A stretch of 52,448 nucleotides of DNA from Sperchopsis tessellata. Lineage: Eukaryota; Arthropoda; Insecta; Coleoptera; Hydrophilidae. Both the position numbers and the translations under genes were made by a program. Location: the NCBI GenBank assembly GCA_033557685.1, contig JAWQRN010000019.1, positions 1-52,448 on the forward strand, written 5' to 3'. Below are positions 34,167 to 46,300 of this stretch, in pieces (the stretch's first letter is position 1; each line of letters starts with the position of its first letter). The notes beneath the pieces are model-generated. The model ran no database searches. It was not told the DNA's origin and saw nothing but the letters and a program-made list of their open reading frames with translations.

Positions 34167-35223
34167 TTTTTAATGATAAGCGATTAATATTTTCGAAACA
34201 ATATTTTTACAAACGAAAAATTTTACTTCCCTCTTAGTAAATAATCATTTTTCTATTATAACTACATATTAACGTCTTACAGGTTTCCATTTTTCTAAAT
34301 TTTCATAAAACCTATACTGAAAAAATGACTACAATATATGAAAAATATTATTTTAATAGAAATTGCTGGGTAAATTAAATGTTAAAAATATGTAGTTTCA
34401 AAAACTGCTTCAGAGTCTGATTTTAATTATAGTAGTGTTCAAAATTAGTTTAAAATAGAATAACTATAATGTCAAATCTTAGAAATATTGAAATAAATGT
34501 ATAACTATTGTATTTAATTATTCGTTTTAGAATAAATTTCATAATTTTTGCAAATATAAAATGTGTGTAATAATTTTAATTATAATATTTGTATTTTATT
34601 ATGAAAATTGATTAATTTCCTTCATTGGAAATACTCTGTATGTGCAAGAAGTCTACATTATACATTACATACATATATTACTACAGCTGTAAATATAGGA
34701 CTAAAAAATAATTTTAATTTACAAATAGGTCTAAAATGCCAAGCTGTTTAATAATGTATGTATACTAATACTGTGTATTTAATAATTAATGTACTTTAAA
34801 CTGTTCATATTTTTATTTACGCCTACATACATACAAGTTTATTTATAATCTTATGATTTTGAATTAAGACAAGTGGTTGTTATTTTTACAAAACTGTTCT
34901 TATTTTAACAGTAATGAATAATGCACCTAAAACTAAATTATTTTTATCTTCAAAAGTCTCCGTCGTAAGTTTCTACAATATTTATTAATTAAAAGTTATT
35001 TAATAATTATAATAACAAGCGTTTATAATAAAAACTATTGAATGCTGATTATAGTAAATGTTACTATTTTGAGTATAAGTTTTCCATTATTTCAAATAAA
35101 ATATTTGTTAATTTTTATCTGAGTATTGTTATATATCTAAATTGATTGTAAGTAGTAGTCAATTAAATTATTTTTTTACATAAATATTAACTAACTTTTA
35201 TTTTAGCAATTTATTAATACTAA
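34167..35223. other. Very AT-rich stretch, no gene recognised
   Basis: The composition is close to 80 percent A+T, with no open frame of note. It directly precedes the LINE remnant at 35224. Confidence 0.5.
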
Positions 35224-35707
35224 AATGGTATTTTACGCAAATATATGTATCCGAATGCGGTTCGGAATAATATTTTGGGGTGTATCGTCCTACTCCTCAG
35301 GGGTGTTTCTTTTGTAAAAGAGAGTGATTCGTATTTTGTACAATATCGGTTCAGAGGATTTTAAAGTGGGTGCTTCAAAAACAACAAAATTTTGACCATT
35401 CCTGCTCGGTATATATAAGAATGTATCCTATTTATTCGCAAATATGAGCGAAACTTTGAATCTGCTAGATATACCCATGAATACAATACTCGAAGAAGGG
35501 AATACTATGCTAACCATCTGTGCGTCTTGAGGTAACATATCGGAATTGTTACTACAAGTGTTTGTGGCTATACAATGCATTGCCATTATCACTAAGACAA
35601 TTAGATAGACTATCAGAGTTTAAATTAAAACTTTTTGACTTACTCTGTGAACTGGAGCCAAATCTAGGTAATTATTTTAAAGATCATTGCAATGCTCTCT
35701 AAAATAT
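35224..35707 (+). pseudogene. LINE C-terminal RT fragment (CR1/jockey type)
   Basis: Frame 1 reads FGIIFWGVSSYSSGVFLL, stop, KRVIRILYNIGSEDF, matching the block LSYGIIFWGNSS...VFxLQKRAIRII. After frame changes, IYECILFIRKYERNFESARY and YNTRRREYYANHLCVLR, then RLEVTYRNCYYKCLWLYNAL and PLSLRQLDRLSEFKLKLFDL, match the family end (YIYExLLFVxxN ... HxYNTRxxxxLxxPxxRL ... GxxLYNxLPxxI ... FKxxLKxFL). A stop replaces the glutamine of LQK. The last recognised codon is near 35700. The AT-rich tail to about 35945 may be its 3' untranslated region. Confidence 0.78.
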
Positions 35708-36734
35708 TTCTATGAATTTACTTGTATAATTTATGCATAACTGTGTGTGTTTATATATATATATGCTAATTATGTGCGAAATTCAACTGAACATACAATA
35801 TTATATTATTTAATATGCATAGATTTTAGCTTTCGATTTATTGTGTTGTTTTGTTGTTTTATTTTCTATGATACTATGTATACATGTATTTATATATGTG
35901 TCATGAATACTGATGTTTATTATTACTATAAAATGTTGTTTTGAAAAAATATGTCACTTTTTTATTGATAGGTATACTATTATAAGTTTACTTCTAATTC
36001 AGAAACTAATTATTGTAGAAATAACAACTGTTTTGTAAAAACTATAGTTGCACTCTCATTTCAAAGCCATAACCTAATTAATTTTCTTTAGTTCGATATT
36101 TTATTTATATTAAAATAAAAGTAGTTTTGTAAAAACAGTTCTTTAGTTTTGAAAATAAAAGTAATCTGCTTTTCGTTTGAAAGCACAATACAAAACTAAT
36201 TGCTCTTGGCTCACTTTCAATGCTTGCATTGTTTTAAATGTTCAAGTAAAGTTTCACAAGGTGTGCACAAATAAATATATCTGTACGTTGTTTTCATTAA
36301 AATTCAATTTCCTTTCGTTCAACGCATTTTTTGACTTATATTGCTTTTAGTTTTATGTAGTTAAGATAGTTTTTGATAGCCACTAAACAAATTTCACTAA
36401 TTACTAATTAAAGTTTGGAGATTTCCATGTTAGATACGAATTCATATGGATTGTTGGTCTTTAACTCTAAGAAGGTAAATAAAAATTACTTGGTTTTGGT
36501 TTATTTAAACATTTTAATAAGTGTTTTTGAACACAATTTTAATTAAATTATTAAATCAGCCACAAACTGGCAGGATACATTTGCTTCTTCTTCAATATCG
36601 TTAGTTCTTTCTTTATTTCTAACATGAACAGGATTGCTGTAATATTATTATTACATAATAGTTTTTTGACATCCATTAGTTTTAAATTATTTAATTTTTA
36701 AAACTCTAGCTTAATGTTACTTGGGGTTATCAGA
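35708..36734. other. AT-rich stretch, no gene recognised
   Basis: Its left part is probably LINE 3' untranslated sequence. A 65-residue frame at 35747-35944 is low-complexity. Nothing else is recognised. Confidence 0.5.
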
Positions 36735-38040
36735 GCAGCTTTTTTTGTCTATCATTGTAGAGAACGTTGACAAATTACTTATATAATGTACCCATCTTAC
36801 AGAAATACCGGTGGATATTGTACGTTTCAAATATTTTTTACAAATATTAATCTGGAAATACCACAAAGACATAGGTTTATTTACATACTCCACTAATTCC
36901 TTCTAATCTTAGACATCACAATCTGTTGCAAGATGGATTACAATTGCATGTTCAGGAAAAATATGTACAAAATCCTTGAGGTCGAAAATAACTTAAACTC
37001 CATTATTATTTTTCTCTCTAACAAAAAAAATATCTGACAGCAAAATAAATATCCTATAATACGTAAAACAAGTTATATGCCCTAAGTATTTAAACACGTC
37101 TTTAAAAACCGTTTACAATACATGTCGATCATCGTCGAGTTTTTGTTATATCTAGAACAACCATCTGCAATCAAACGAATAGTTATTTTCTCATTTTCAA
37201 AATTAATGCGACTTTCTATGAGCTCATTCAAAACTCGTGCTCCATTCAATAATAAGAAACTTTTGTTTTCCTAACTTAGATTTTGATACTCCTTGAACAA
37301 TCGTAAAGTTGTGAATATAAATTGGCCTTAGATAATAAACTGCAGATCTGAAACTTTTGTCAAATATTATAAAATCATATCTTTCTTCTCGAAGAAGTTG
37401 AAAAGAGATTTTGCCCTCATTAGGTACACTTTATGTTTTATCATTATTATATTTTTTCCTTTTACATCTACCTCATATCTCATTCTTTCTATTAATTGCA
37501 AAGAGATTGAGCAACCATCGGCACGTAGCGATTGAAAGCTAGCCTATTAAAACATGTCTAAAATTAGACGGTTTAACTGCTAGTTCGAGGGTTGTTCCTC
37601 CACAAGAAATCCTTCTTAATCTTTTTATATTTAAATTTGAGCCAAGATATACCCCTACTGATTCCGACCAGAAATAGTGAGACACATATAAATTTAAGTA
37701 TGTTGTTTTGTTTAATTTTGTATTTAACTTTCTAACGATCACCTACACGCTCCGAAGCTTGACAACTTTCGGAAAACTGTGTCATAACATAATTTATATT
37801 GGTTGGTTACACCCATATCTTTAAAAAACCTTTTTGGCACACAGGTACTCGTTCGTTGTTCTGGTCACTAATAAAATATTTATTAGAATTTTTACTTGTT
37901 ATACTTTTCCATAGTACAAGCGTTATTAATATTATTGCATCTTGTATCGACTTGTGTTTTGAATAATAAACAATGCTATGATATTCTACGATATCCTTCA
38001 TGGTCAGTGATATTGGATAGTGAGACCAATCTTTTGGACA
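36735..38040 (-). pseudogene. Remnant of an ADGC-x(3)-NKN transposon-like protein family
   Basis: Reading leftwards, blocks appear in a consistent order over 1.3 kb. DWSHYPISLTMKDIVEYH (about 38030-37990) continues into SIQDAIILITLVLWKSITSK and VPVCQKGFLKIWV. Then YLNLYVSHYFWSESVGVYL and GSNLNIKRLRRIS (about 37710-37610), then RPIYIHNFTIVQGVSKSKLG (about 37330-37270), KITIRLIADGCSRYNKNSTM with IDM (about 37180-37110), and DFVHIFPEHAIVIHLATDCD (about 36980-36915). I recall an insect repeat family with CQKGFL..., NFTIVQG-SKSKL and RLFADGCGGQNKNS in this order; its members look like a DDE-type transposase but the class is uncertain to me. The copy is broken by many stops and shifts. The gene is not host-specific as far as I can tell. 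Confidence 0.6.
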
Positions 38041-39442
38041 AAACCTGAAATAATAATACTAACTTGTTTCAGGTACACCCGTTAATAACATGTTCTTCAT
38101 TCAAATTAACATTAATTAAATGTAATACAGTTCTAGTATAATAAACTAACCTCAACTTTTTACCAATGTTGAGTTTCCATTTTTCTCTTACCTAATTGGT
38201 TTTCTCGCTTTTTTTGAACTGTCAGATGAAGTATTAATTTTCATTTTTTTAACTAATTAATAATTCCCATATCATTGTACAATTTGATAATTTGTATCGA
38301 ACAAAGATGTGTACTACTACCTAACAAAATTAATTATGATTGATTGAATTGGAGTTTATGATACTACTATCCATGTAGAGATTGCCAGTATTAATAATAA
38401 AATGAAATTATAACCAAATATAATAAAAATAACGAACAAAATGATGTATTATCTCATTTTATGAAAGAAAATGGAGAATGGCGATTTTATCAAAGAAATG
38501 GAGATTGCCGATTTTGATTTTGTATCATACATATATTAAATAATCCATCAGTGTAGTTTGTAGTACCTTCTTAGAATAACCCATTTATTTAAGTTAAAAT
38601 AAAACTTAAATTAATATATTTTACCAAATTAGAAGATCTTATAATTTATAAATTGATTTACTTAGCTTCAGATCGAAAATAATATGTAAGGTAAACTTTA
38701 CTTTATAAAATGTGGTAAATACCATTAAGTTGTAGGTCCACCAGGAGGTGAAGACCAATCATCCAGCAATTTAATAAAAGTTTATACAACATCTAAGAAA
38801 TTTAAACTAAATGTTGCACTTCTGTAAAACTGTATAATGTATATTAATAAAGGACTTGTTAATGATCAAATTATAATTTGAGAATCCGTATTAAAACTTC
38901 TTTTATAACTATATTATTCTATACTATCTTATTAACATAAACTTTACTGCTATATGAAATTTTTATTACATCTGAGGTTCAAAAGTATCAGAAAATTCCC
39001 CGCACAAAACAACCTCTAAAATCGAATGAAAAAATAACGAGATATATTTAGGGGTATACATTGTTTATCAAAATATTTTACGAACTTGTCATATTAACGA
39101 GATTCCGGGTCTATTGTGCTGAGGGAAAACTGCGACGAGCCTAAAAAAATATTTTTATAAATGGAATACATCAAATCCGGGGTAGGACTCTGGACCGGCT
39201 ATTGGATATTCAACGCGGACGATAAAATTCCGATGTCCCACATAACAATAACCCGCTTCTTTTACTTGTATTTGCTCGTGTCCGAAGGATCATGCGTCCT
39301 CGCCGTAGGCTAGATGGAAGTATTCTTGTGTATGTGAAAAGGCGGTTGAGATTACTAAAAGACCCTCTGGGCAGCAATGCACAAAGCGCTTAACGGACCA
39401 CAAAGAGGCTTCTTAGCAAGCGCCCAAAATCTAGAAGTTTTA

Positions 39443-39476
<34 letters not shown>

Positions 39477-40969
39477 TCTTGCTTGAACATGATTCCTCTT
39501 CGCATAGTTACCCGGAATTCTATAATAAGTAATACCCCAATCCACTGGGAACGCAATAAGTTGTGAGCATAAGGATAAATTTTCTTTTCCTCTTTTGGGA
39601 GTAGGTATGTGTTTGAGGAACGCTTCGGATCGACAGTTTTATAAGTATAGATTTCAAATAAATTTTATTTAATTGTTTTTTTCGCGCATTACTTATGTGA
39701 TATGAAAGCCAATTTGAATTACAAATACAGGTTCTTCTAATTTGTTTGACATAGTTAAATCCGCAAATTAAATCATAAGAAGGTTTATAAACGTTATTAA
39801 ATACTACCTCTAAAATATTATTAGATGTTTTAGAGTATTATGGAGTATCAGAAAAATATTATAATATGATGAAAATATATCTTATCTAAATTAAACACAT
39901 TTCTCAATCTACGTCATAAAAGTGTTTTATGTTGTTCTTTTTTACTAGAACATTAAGGTTCTGGGCAGGTGCAGATTTGTGTTATGACGATCTAGACTGT
40001 TGGTGAAAAAAACTGAAATTGTTTCATTTCTAAGATATATGTTCATGTTCAAACTTCATAATAGTCAATAGTATAAAACATCTAATAAAAATAAGTCATT
40101 CCACGAAACATTTCTTATGAAAAAATATTATATATAAATGAAGAATATTTGAAAGCATTTAAAAAAAATCTAGATGGAAATTTGAACAAGAAAGTATTAG
40201 TTATTATCATTTGTAACTATAAATAAATTAAGCCCAAAACTATAGTTATTGTATTTTAAATAATGAAATGAACACTTATTTTGTGTAGTTACAAGATACA
40301 TTTTAGGATTAGGATGTTAACAAACTTTCATGTTTCAATAGGCAATATGTGTTTTACAATACGTCCAGTTCTCTATTGTAACTTTGTATAATCTGAATAT
40401 GTACGAATTACCACATGCCCTATAATAACCCTCGACAACAAAAGCAAGTGGTGATAGTCTGAAGGTTCTTTATTACCTCAGTCTGATACTATGGCAATCC
40501 GTGCAAATTGTGGGAACAAAAAAGTAAAACATAGAATTGGGGGAAAGTTTGATTATTCAGTGAATATCTACTTTACAATTTAAAATCACCATGAAGAAAA
40601 TTATTTCCACTTCAAAACTTACATCATACTTTATAATTGATTTGAGTAAGTAACTGGTAGATGGCTAGATATAGTTGTGATCAGTGCCGGATATGAAGTA
40701 ATGGTGCTCCAAGGTATAATTTATGTCAGGACTATTTACATTAATATGCAAAATATATATTTTCCGTGATTAAGAATTAATAAACATAAATTTTATTTAT
40801 TTACTCTAATAATAAACAAGCAGTAAGAAACCTGTAAAATCCCAATATTAACTAATAAAAAAACTATATTTTTCAATATAACTAGCTAAGAAAGATTCGA
40901 TTTCTGTCTACAACTCTAAAACCATTAATACTTGATATTAGTTACAACGGTATTTATATCTACTCTCAA
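38041..40969. other. No gene recognised; GC-richer island at 39040-39440
   Basis: Mostly AT-rich. The island at about 39040-39440 is clearly richer in G+C and holds a 50-residue open frame from 39161 with no recognised motif. A CT microsatellite follows at 39446-39474. At 40683 the word cagtgccggat is reminiscent of hAT-type termini (CAGTGCCGG), but no partner end was found. Confidence 0.45.
39446..39474. repeat. (CT)n microsatellite
   Basis: About 14 uninterrupted CT units, the only non-AT dinucleotide tract of this length in the window. Confidence 0.95.
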
Positions 40970-41164
40970 ATGATAGACAGCCATACTCACGTGTAAGAGC
41001 TATTTTTAAATGTTTGCTCGTTAGTTAAATGAATATCAAACTAAGCTTTTCTTAGACAAGTTATGAGATAGGATAAAGTGTCGTTATTTAAAATTAATCT
41101 TAAGTAAAACATCCTATTTTTTAACAGGAAGGGGAATACTAAACTTAATCAATCCTTGTACGGA
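40970..41164 (+). repeat. 195-bp direct repeat, copy 1
   Basis: It matches 41641-41835 with about 10 substitutions and no gaps by eye (about 95 percent). It starts atgatagacagccatactcac and ends aatccttgtacgga. It has no coding potential. The flanks differ sharply on both sides, so the repeat has defined ends. Confidence 0.9.
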
Positions 41165-41640
41165 ATGAACATTTTTTTATTTTAGTTAAAATATCTAGTG
41201 TGTATATTATTATTAAATTTATATAAAAAAATCAGATTTGAGTTTCTGTCCTGCTATATACAACAATATCAACAAAAAAATGACAGACTTACATCTTGGT
41301 GTGGTGTTAATGGTTAACAGTTCGTAACATCGTTTATGGTAAAATTACCCGTTGGTGAATATGGAATTGTGAAATTTTTGGTTTAATCGTAATTTCTGGG
41401 CATCTTTATGTTTTTCCTAAATATTTAAAAGAACAATGTTGTTGCCACTATTAGAGGTTGGCCTGTTTTTTATTAATTTAATTTTTCGGATTAACTTCAT
41501 TTACTATAAATTTAATTTTATAAAATCTACTTTCTCTTACCGCTGTTCAATCAAGTAGACCCATTCTAATGCAACAACCTCAATAGCCAAATTGTTGCAT
41601 TTCTTAGTGAATCTACGCATATCTCAACCATCACAAACGG

Positions 41641-41835
41641 ATGATAGACAGTCATACTCACGTGTAAGAGCTATTTTTAAATTTTTGCTCTTTAATTAAA
41701 TGAATATCAAACTAAGCTCTTCTTAGACAAGTTATGAGGTAGCATAAAGTGTCGATATTTAAAATTAATCTTAAGTAAAATATCCTATTTTTTAACAGGA
41801 AGGGGAATACCAAACTTAATCAATCCTTGTACGGA
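41641..41835 (+). repeat. 195-bp direct repeat, copy 2
   Basis: It lies 671 bases downstream of copy 1 in the same orientation, with about 476 bases of unrelated AT-rich sequence between. The pair could be the long terminal repeats of a tiny element or two copies of a short interspersed repeat. Canonical TG...CA ends and matching flanks are not evident. Confidence 0.9.
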
Positions 41836-41990
41836 TCCTGGTGTCTTTAAATAACACTACTACTGCTTTTCAGGTGATATAGTTAGTCCATTTTTCAATA
41901 ATAAATTTAGTTTAGTTTTAAGAAAATATCTTTATGGGAATTCGCTCAGTCAGAACACGTGAAGTACACATCATACATGCATTTATCTAT

Positions 41991-42255
41991 GCTTCTCGAT
42001 AACTCAGTGAGTAAGTACTACGTTAGCAAGCTTGAGGTCTCGAGTTCGAGTCCCAGAGGTGGTAAACTTTTTGCGATAAGAGGACAGTCGGTGTAGGGTT
42101 CGTCTCTCGAATGAGTATCAGGTGTACGTTAAAGAGCCAAATGACAGTGGAATACTGAATGTGGCGAAATTTTCAAGTGAGATAGACTATTCCCTGGCTT
42201 CAGTGATGGGCCATCGCATCTATACTAGCCTGACGTTAAATAAATACATAAACAA
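41991..42255 (+). mobile_element. tRNA-derived SINE, copy 2
   Basis: It is the same family as 31631-31929. The head reads gataactcagtgagtaagta with B-box agttcgagtcc near 42043-42053. Shared body words are agtggaatactgaatg and ccctggcttcagtgatgggcc. The tail is tgacgttaaataaata. It is about 35 bases shorter, with internal losses. The flanks atgcatttatc and atgcaaatatc resemble each other in 9 of 11 positions and may be an eroded target duplication. Confidence 0.85.
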
Positions 42256-42599
42256 TATGCAAATATCATCTGCTAATTGAACGACTTTAACTCTTTGATT
42301 AAATTTAAAAAGAATAGTACATATAAACCAAATTACTGTTGATTTATCCAGCTCGAATTAATAAAACATAGTGGCAAAATATCAAAGATTCTAGATATAC
42401 GCATTATTTCTGCTCTTTACAGTGCAACATTTTTAGTCAATAAAATCATTTCTTATGTATTCAACAGTTATAATTATACAAATGTTTCAATAAATTTTAA
42501 ATATTGCGTACTACGTATATTAATAGATCTTAAACTAATAACCAATATAGTGGATTGTTGATTGTTAGTAGAATAAAATGGTTTAAAATGTATTCCAGA
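42256..42599. other. AT-rich stretch, no gene recognised
   Basis: Nothing beyond AT-rich sequence is seen between the SINE and the hammerhead-like terminus. Confidence 0.5.
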
Positions 42600-42690
42600 A
42601 AGAAGCACCAACTGTCTATAAATTATTTAATTATAAATTTTCGTCTGCCGGTTTCGAGGCATCACACCTCAACCTGAGGTCAAACTAGTA
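42600..42690 (-). repeat. PLE-type terminus with degenerate hammerhead-like motif
   Basis: The - strand reads caggttgaggtgtgatgcct then cgaaaccggca (42677-42646). GAGG (RC of 42667-42670) pairs with CCTC (RC of 42656-42659) as stem II and is followed by GAAAC-CGGCA, like the 3' half of minimal PLE hammerheads. AGGTTGA stands where CTGANGA is expected, so it should not be active. Confidence 0.35.
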
Positions 42691-44280
42691 ATAAATACAA
42701 TAAAAATCAATAAAACAAAGGACACATGTGAAAACGCATGGATCCAAAATTCGTGCTGCAAAGATTTACTATTTCCTAGAATTTCACCCCTTTTATGTGT
42801 AACATGGAACACATGAATTTTAGAGCATCGCCTACAAGTGAAGGTCTTAAATAATGATATTTTTGAATAGAATTTATTGATCTATCGTATGTATTATTGA
42901 CTCGTAGGTATGTTTACACCTTAGCCACTCGTGGTAACTTCTTCTAAATTTTGGTACATTAATTTTCGGTAATTTAACTCCAGCTACATCGCCTAAGGAC
43001 TCATGTTCTAATTTACTAACTTTGTGAGACTGTTTATAGTGAATTAAGAAATACTAAGATATCTATCAAAACTAGCAGTAAATTTGACCCTTGATGTACA
43101 ATGATCCTCTAAATAATAACCTGAACATTTACATTCAATATGAGATTGAACCTCTTCAAATTTCCCAAATAATTCAGTTGAACCCGAAACATTATGTTCT
43201 TCTTCGCGTAAAATAAACTGTGTAATGTTTTAATTTTTATCCTATATTGCATTTGTAAATTTTAGAAATTGTGCAAACAATATTAATTTACCTTTAAAAA
43301 CACTGCAGTTCCTTAGCAAAATTTCAATTGCGTAACCAAAATTGGAATTACTAAACGAACCATAAAACCTAGTAAAACCGAAATATTAACACAAAACCAA
43401 TGTAAACGTGTGCAAATAGAGGTTGAATAAATATTAAAATTGGAGGAAATTACTAACTTGGGAGCCCAACACAATGTCTCGTTGCTAGGCTACAATTTTC
43501 TTGACACGTGGTTTCTTTATAATCTCGCTTGTTGCCGCCACGTGATTATGTTGCTAGTTTTCAAAGCAGGAAATATTATTTCTTATATATTACTAGTTCA
43601 CAAAAATTTCCTGTTCGTATGGGCAATTGTTATTATTTTTTATAAAGTGAACTGTGAAAATGTAACTATGTAGCATCAAGAGATGTTTACACATCGACGA
43701 TCAAGGAAAGGGATATCGTGTTTGGTGCACTGATATGCCATCGTAAATAAATAAAATAAAAACTATAAATCTAGCCATTTACAGAAAATAAACTATTGAA
43801 TTAAAACTATCTAATTAATAGAGATGCATCATTGTTAATTAATATGAAACTACACTGTAAAACCCCAATCACCGAGAGTGGTTCAGATGTAAGCTACGCC
43901 TTCGTCAGTAAATATAAATCCTGGATTTTGAAATACTGTACAATGCATTCTGATCTTAGAAGCAGTGTTAGGCAGCTTATAAGAGGTAATTAGTAATTTG
44001 CCAGTGACATAGATATATCGCCAACTGTACCATTAAATTACGATTATGGAACGCTGTCAACAACATTTGTATACAATTAAATAACCAAGACTAGAGTACG
44101 AGAAACGGTTTTTCAAAGTGCAATATGCCAGTTTAATTGTCCGAATCGTACACCTGGACCTAACATTTGGGCCTTTGTCTTGGCCTTACGTTACCTCTCG
44201 GCTCGTAAATGGTTAATACGGTTTCATTTTTCTTTTAAAATTACATAGAAATTTCGTTATTTTTTTCGATGTAAATCGTT
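42691..44280. other. No gene recognised
   Basis: AT-rich non-coding sequence. A 77-residue open frame at 43440-43673 shows hydrophobic AT-driven composition and no motif. Confidence 0.5.
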
Positions 44281-44285
44281 TTTAG

Positions 44286-44375
44286 GAGAAGTCTATTGTC
44301 TTTCCACAATTTATTTTTATTATATAATAAAGCTACCGGTTTCGAGCCCACAAAGGTGTCTGTTCCCATGTTTGT
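44286..44375 (-). repeat. PLE-type terminus with hammerhead-like 3' core
   Basis: The - strand reads tgtgggctcgaaaccggtag and, about 25 bases on, ttgtggaaagacaatag. The combination of GAAACCGGTA and TTGTGGAAAGAC is the same as at the PLE end (24281-24337) and in the palindrome at 48940-49170. The 5' half of the ribozyme core is not recognisable. Confidence 0.45.
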
Positions 44376-44439
44376 TTTTTAGCCAGAAGATGAACTTTGT
44401 GTGATCAAAACAGGTTGATTAGTTGTATAATAAGAAACA

Positions 44440-46300
44440 ATTGTAGAAAGCCAATAGACTTTTCTTTAAAATAAAAACTAAAAGGTGATTACTGTGCCCT
44501 CGATGTAAATACCACTTTCGTTTTACTACTATTCATAATAATGCCTTAATTTTTAGTTTCAGAATCCATACCAATCATTTGTATATAACTCTTCAATAGC
44601 GAATGCAAATAACTCGGCATCAGCTGCAACTCTCAAATGGTTAAGATATTCTCCATTCAATTGTATGCCCTTCTGTCCACATTCTAGTTACTGGAACATA
44701 TATTTCATACCTTCACTGAACAACTTTGGCACATGGCGTCTCTTTGTCTATTAAACCATTCGGTTTCTTGACGGAATATAACGTTTGATGTGGCTTTTTA
44801 TAGATCTTAGAAAACCTACCCATTCCTTCCGTTGGTAAAAATCACGCTGGTATTTTTCGTAATTATTTTTGGAAGGAACTTATAGCCAATAGATGTGAGA
44901 AGGATTAGACAGATATATTTTCAGGCCTTCTATATTTCATTTTTTGTAAAATAAAATAGTTTTTGCTTTGAGTCAAGATTCTCCATCTGTATCTGTTTCT
45001 ATTGATAAAATATACAGTTTTGCCAGAGCTGTATATTTCATCTCCAGCAATTTTTAGTATGTTTCTACCGTGATTCCATCTTTCCCTGGTAGTTTTCCAC
45101 ACATTGATTTTGACCAATTTTGAGAGTCATAGAGGTGGAACGTCTTACTTGGAAGATATGTTTATGTGTCTTCTTTCATTACAATATACTTCTTGGTAAA
45201 TCTGTCTGTTCACTTCAATGATTTTCTCCCGTACGTCAATTTTTTCACTGTTTTTAGATTTGAGGGTTATTGTGTGCTTTTTCCCAATCATCAGCCTCTG
45301 TTTCACTTGTCCTTAGTTTCTATGCTGCTTTATCGCTCGGAGTATAGTTTCCTAGTTGTGTTCATCTTCTAACATCTACCTTTAATAGCTTTCTAATGGT
45401 TTTTATATTTTCCATATAATTTATATTCTACCTGTTTGTTTTAACTTTACATTTAAGTTATCTATGCTGCTTTTGAAGGGTCAAAGTTTGTTCAGAAATT
45501 TTAAGCTTCAGCAGAACATCTGCTTTAACTCTAGTTCTTTATTAGATTTCAGATGATGCAAGTTAATGTTTCTTCTACAGCTGCTAGATAACTTCAGTCT
45601 TATTAATTTAACATTAAGAGATAGTATACATACAACCAAATGGTGATCACTTTCATAGACAAAACGGTTCCGAATGGTGCAGACTTGTTTAATGAGTTTT
45701 ATATTCATAAGTATGCACTGAATCTTGTTCTAGCTGTTACTAGAACCGTATCAGGACCATTTACGTAATGATTTCTCAGCTAGCATAGTATTTGCTATAT
45801 ACAGACCCTTTGAATCTGTAAATGCTACAAGTCTTTTCCTTAGTTCACTTCTTCTTTCAAAGCTGAATGGCACTTACAACCAGATTTCCTGTTTGTGTTC
45901 TCCTACTGTTGTATTGTATTGCATTTGAACTGTCATCATGACAGGGCGCCCCTTCATACAACACTACCACAGATTCGTCGGAATGGCTGCTTGTTGGAGT
46001 AATATTCTCAGAATTTGTGGTTTATACAGCCAAGAGATCTTTATCTGTAACTTTGCGCCTCTGTAAAATATTCTCCCAAACTTGATTATTCGGGACTTGG
46101 GTCAACCATGGAACCAACTTCACTCTGATTCAATTATTATCGCCACGAGTGTGTCAACTTTACAATAGAATAAGTTCTTTTTTCTTTTATTTTGACTTCG
46201 CTGATACCTCTGGCATCCCACTGAATTTTTTCCAATTCATTTTCTGACTCTATTAGTTACTCTGCACAGGATAATTGCTAAAACTGTCTTGACTCCGCGG
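44440..46300 (-). pseudogene. RTE-like LINE, endonuclease and RT, degenerate
   Basis: Reading leftwards: endonuclease start NELEKIQWDARGISEVKIKE (about 46240), then YTPTSSHSDESVVVLYEG in a damaged form (about 45995-45945), and the endonuclease end KIQCILMNIKLIKQVCTIRN with FVYESDHHLVVCILSLNVKL (45720-45600). SDHHLVV is the catalytic SDH motif. The linker covers 45480-44900. RT follows: PKLFSEGMKYMFQ, stop, LECGQKGIQLNGEYLNHLRV (about 44740-44620), with AAD where FADD is expected, and MNSSKTKVVFTSRA (about 44500-44460). The first RT blocks are eroded and the C-terminal third is missing. Stops and frameshifts are common. It closely resembles the segments at 29580-30905. Confidence 0.8.

Noticed and set aside
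40683..40740. hAT element end (cagtgccggat)
   Set aside because: A single short word with no opposing terminus or 8-bp duplication.
40970..41835. LTR retrotransposon with 195-bp LTRs
   Set aside because: No TG...CA ends, primer-binding site, coding sequence or target duplication is visible, so it is kept only as a direct repeat.
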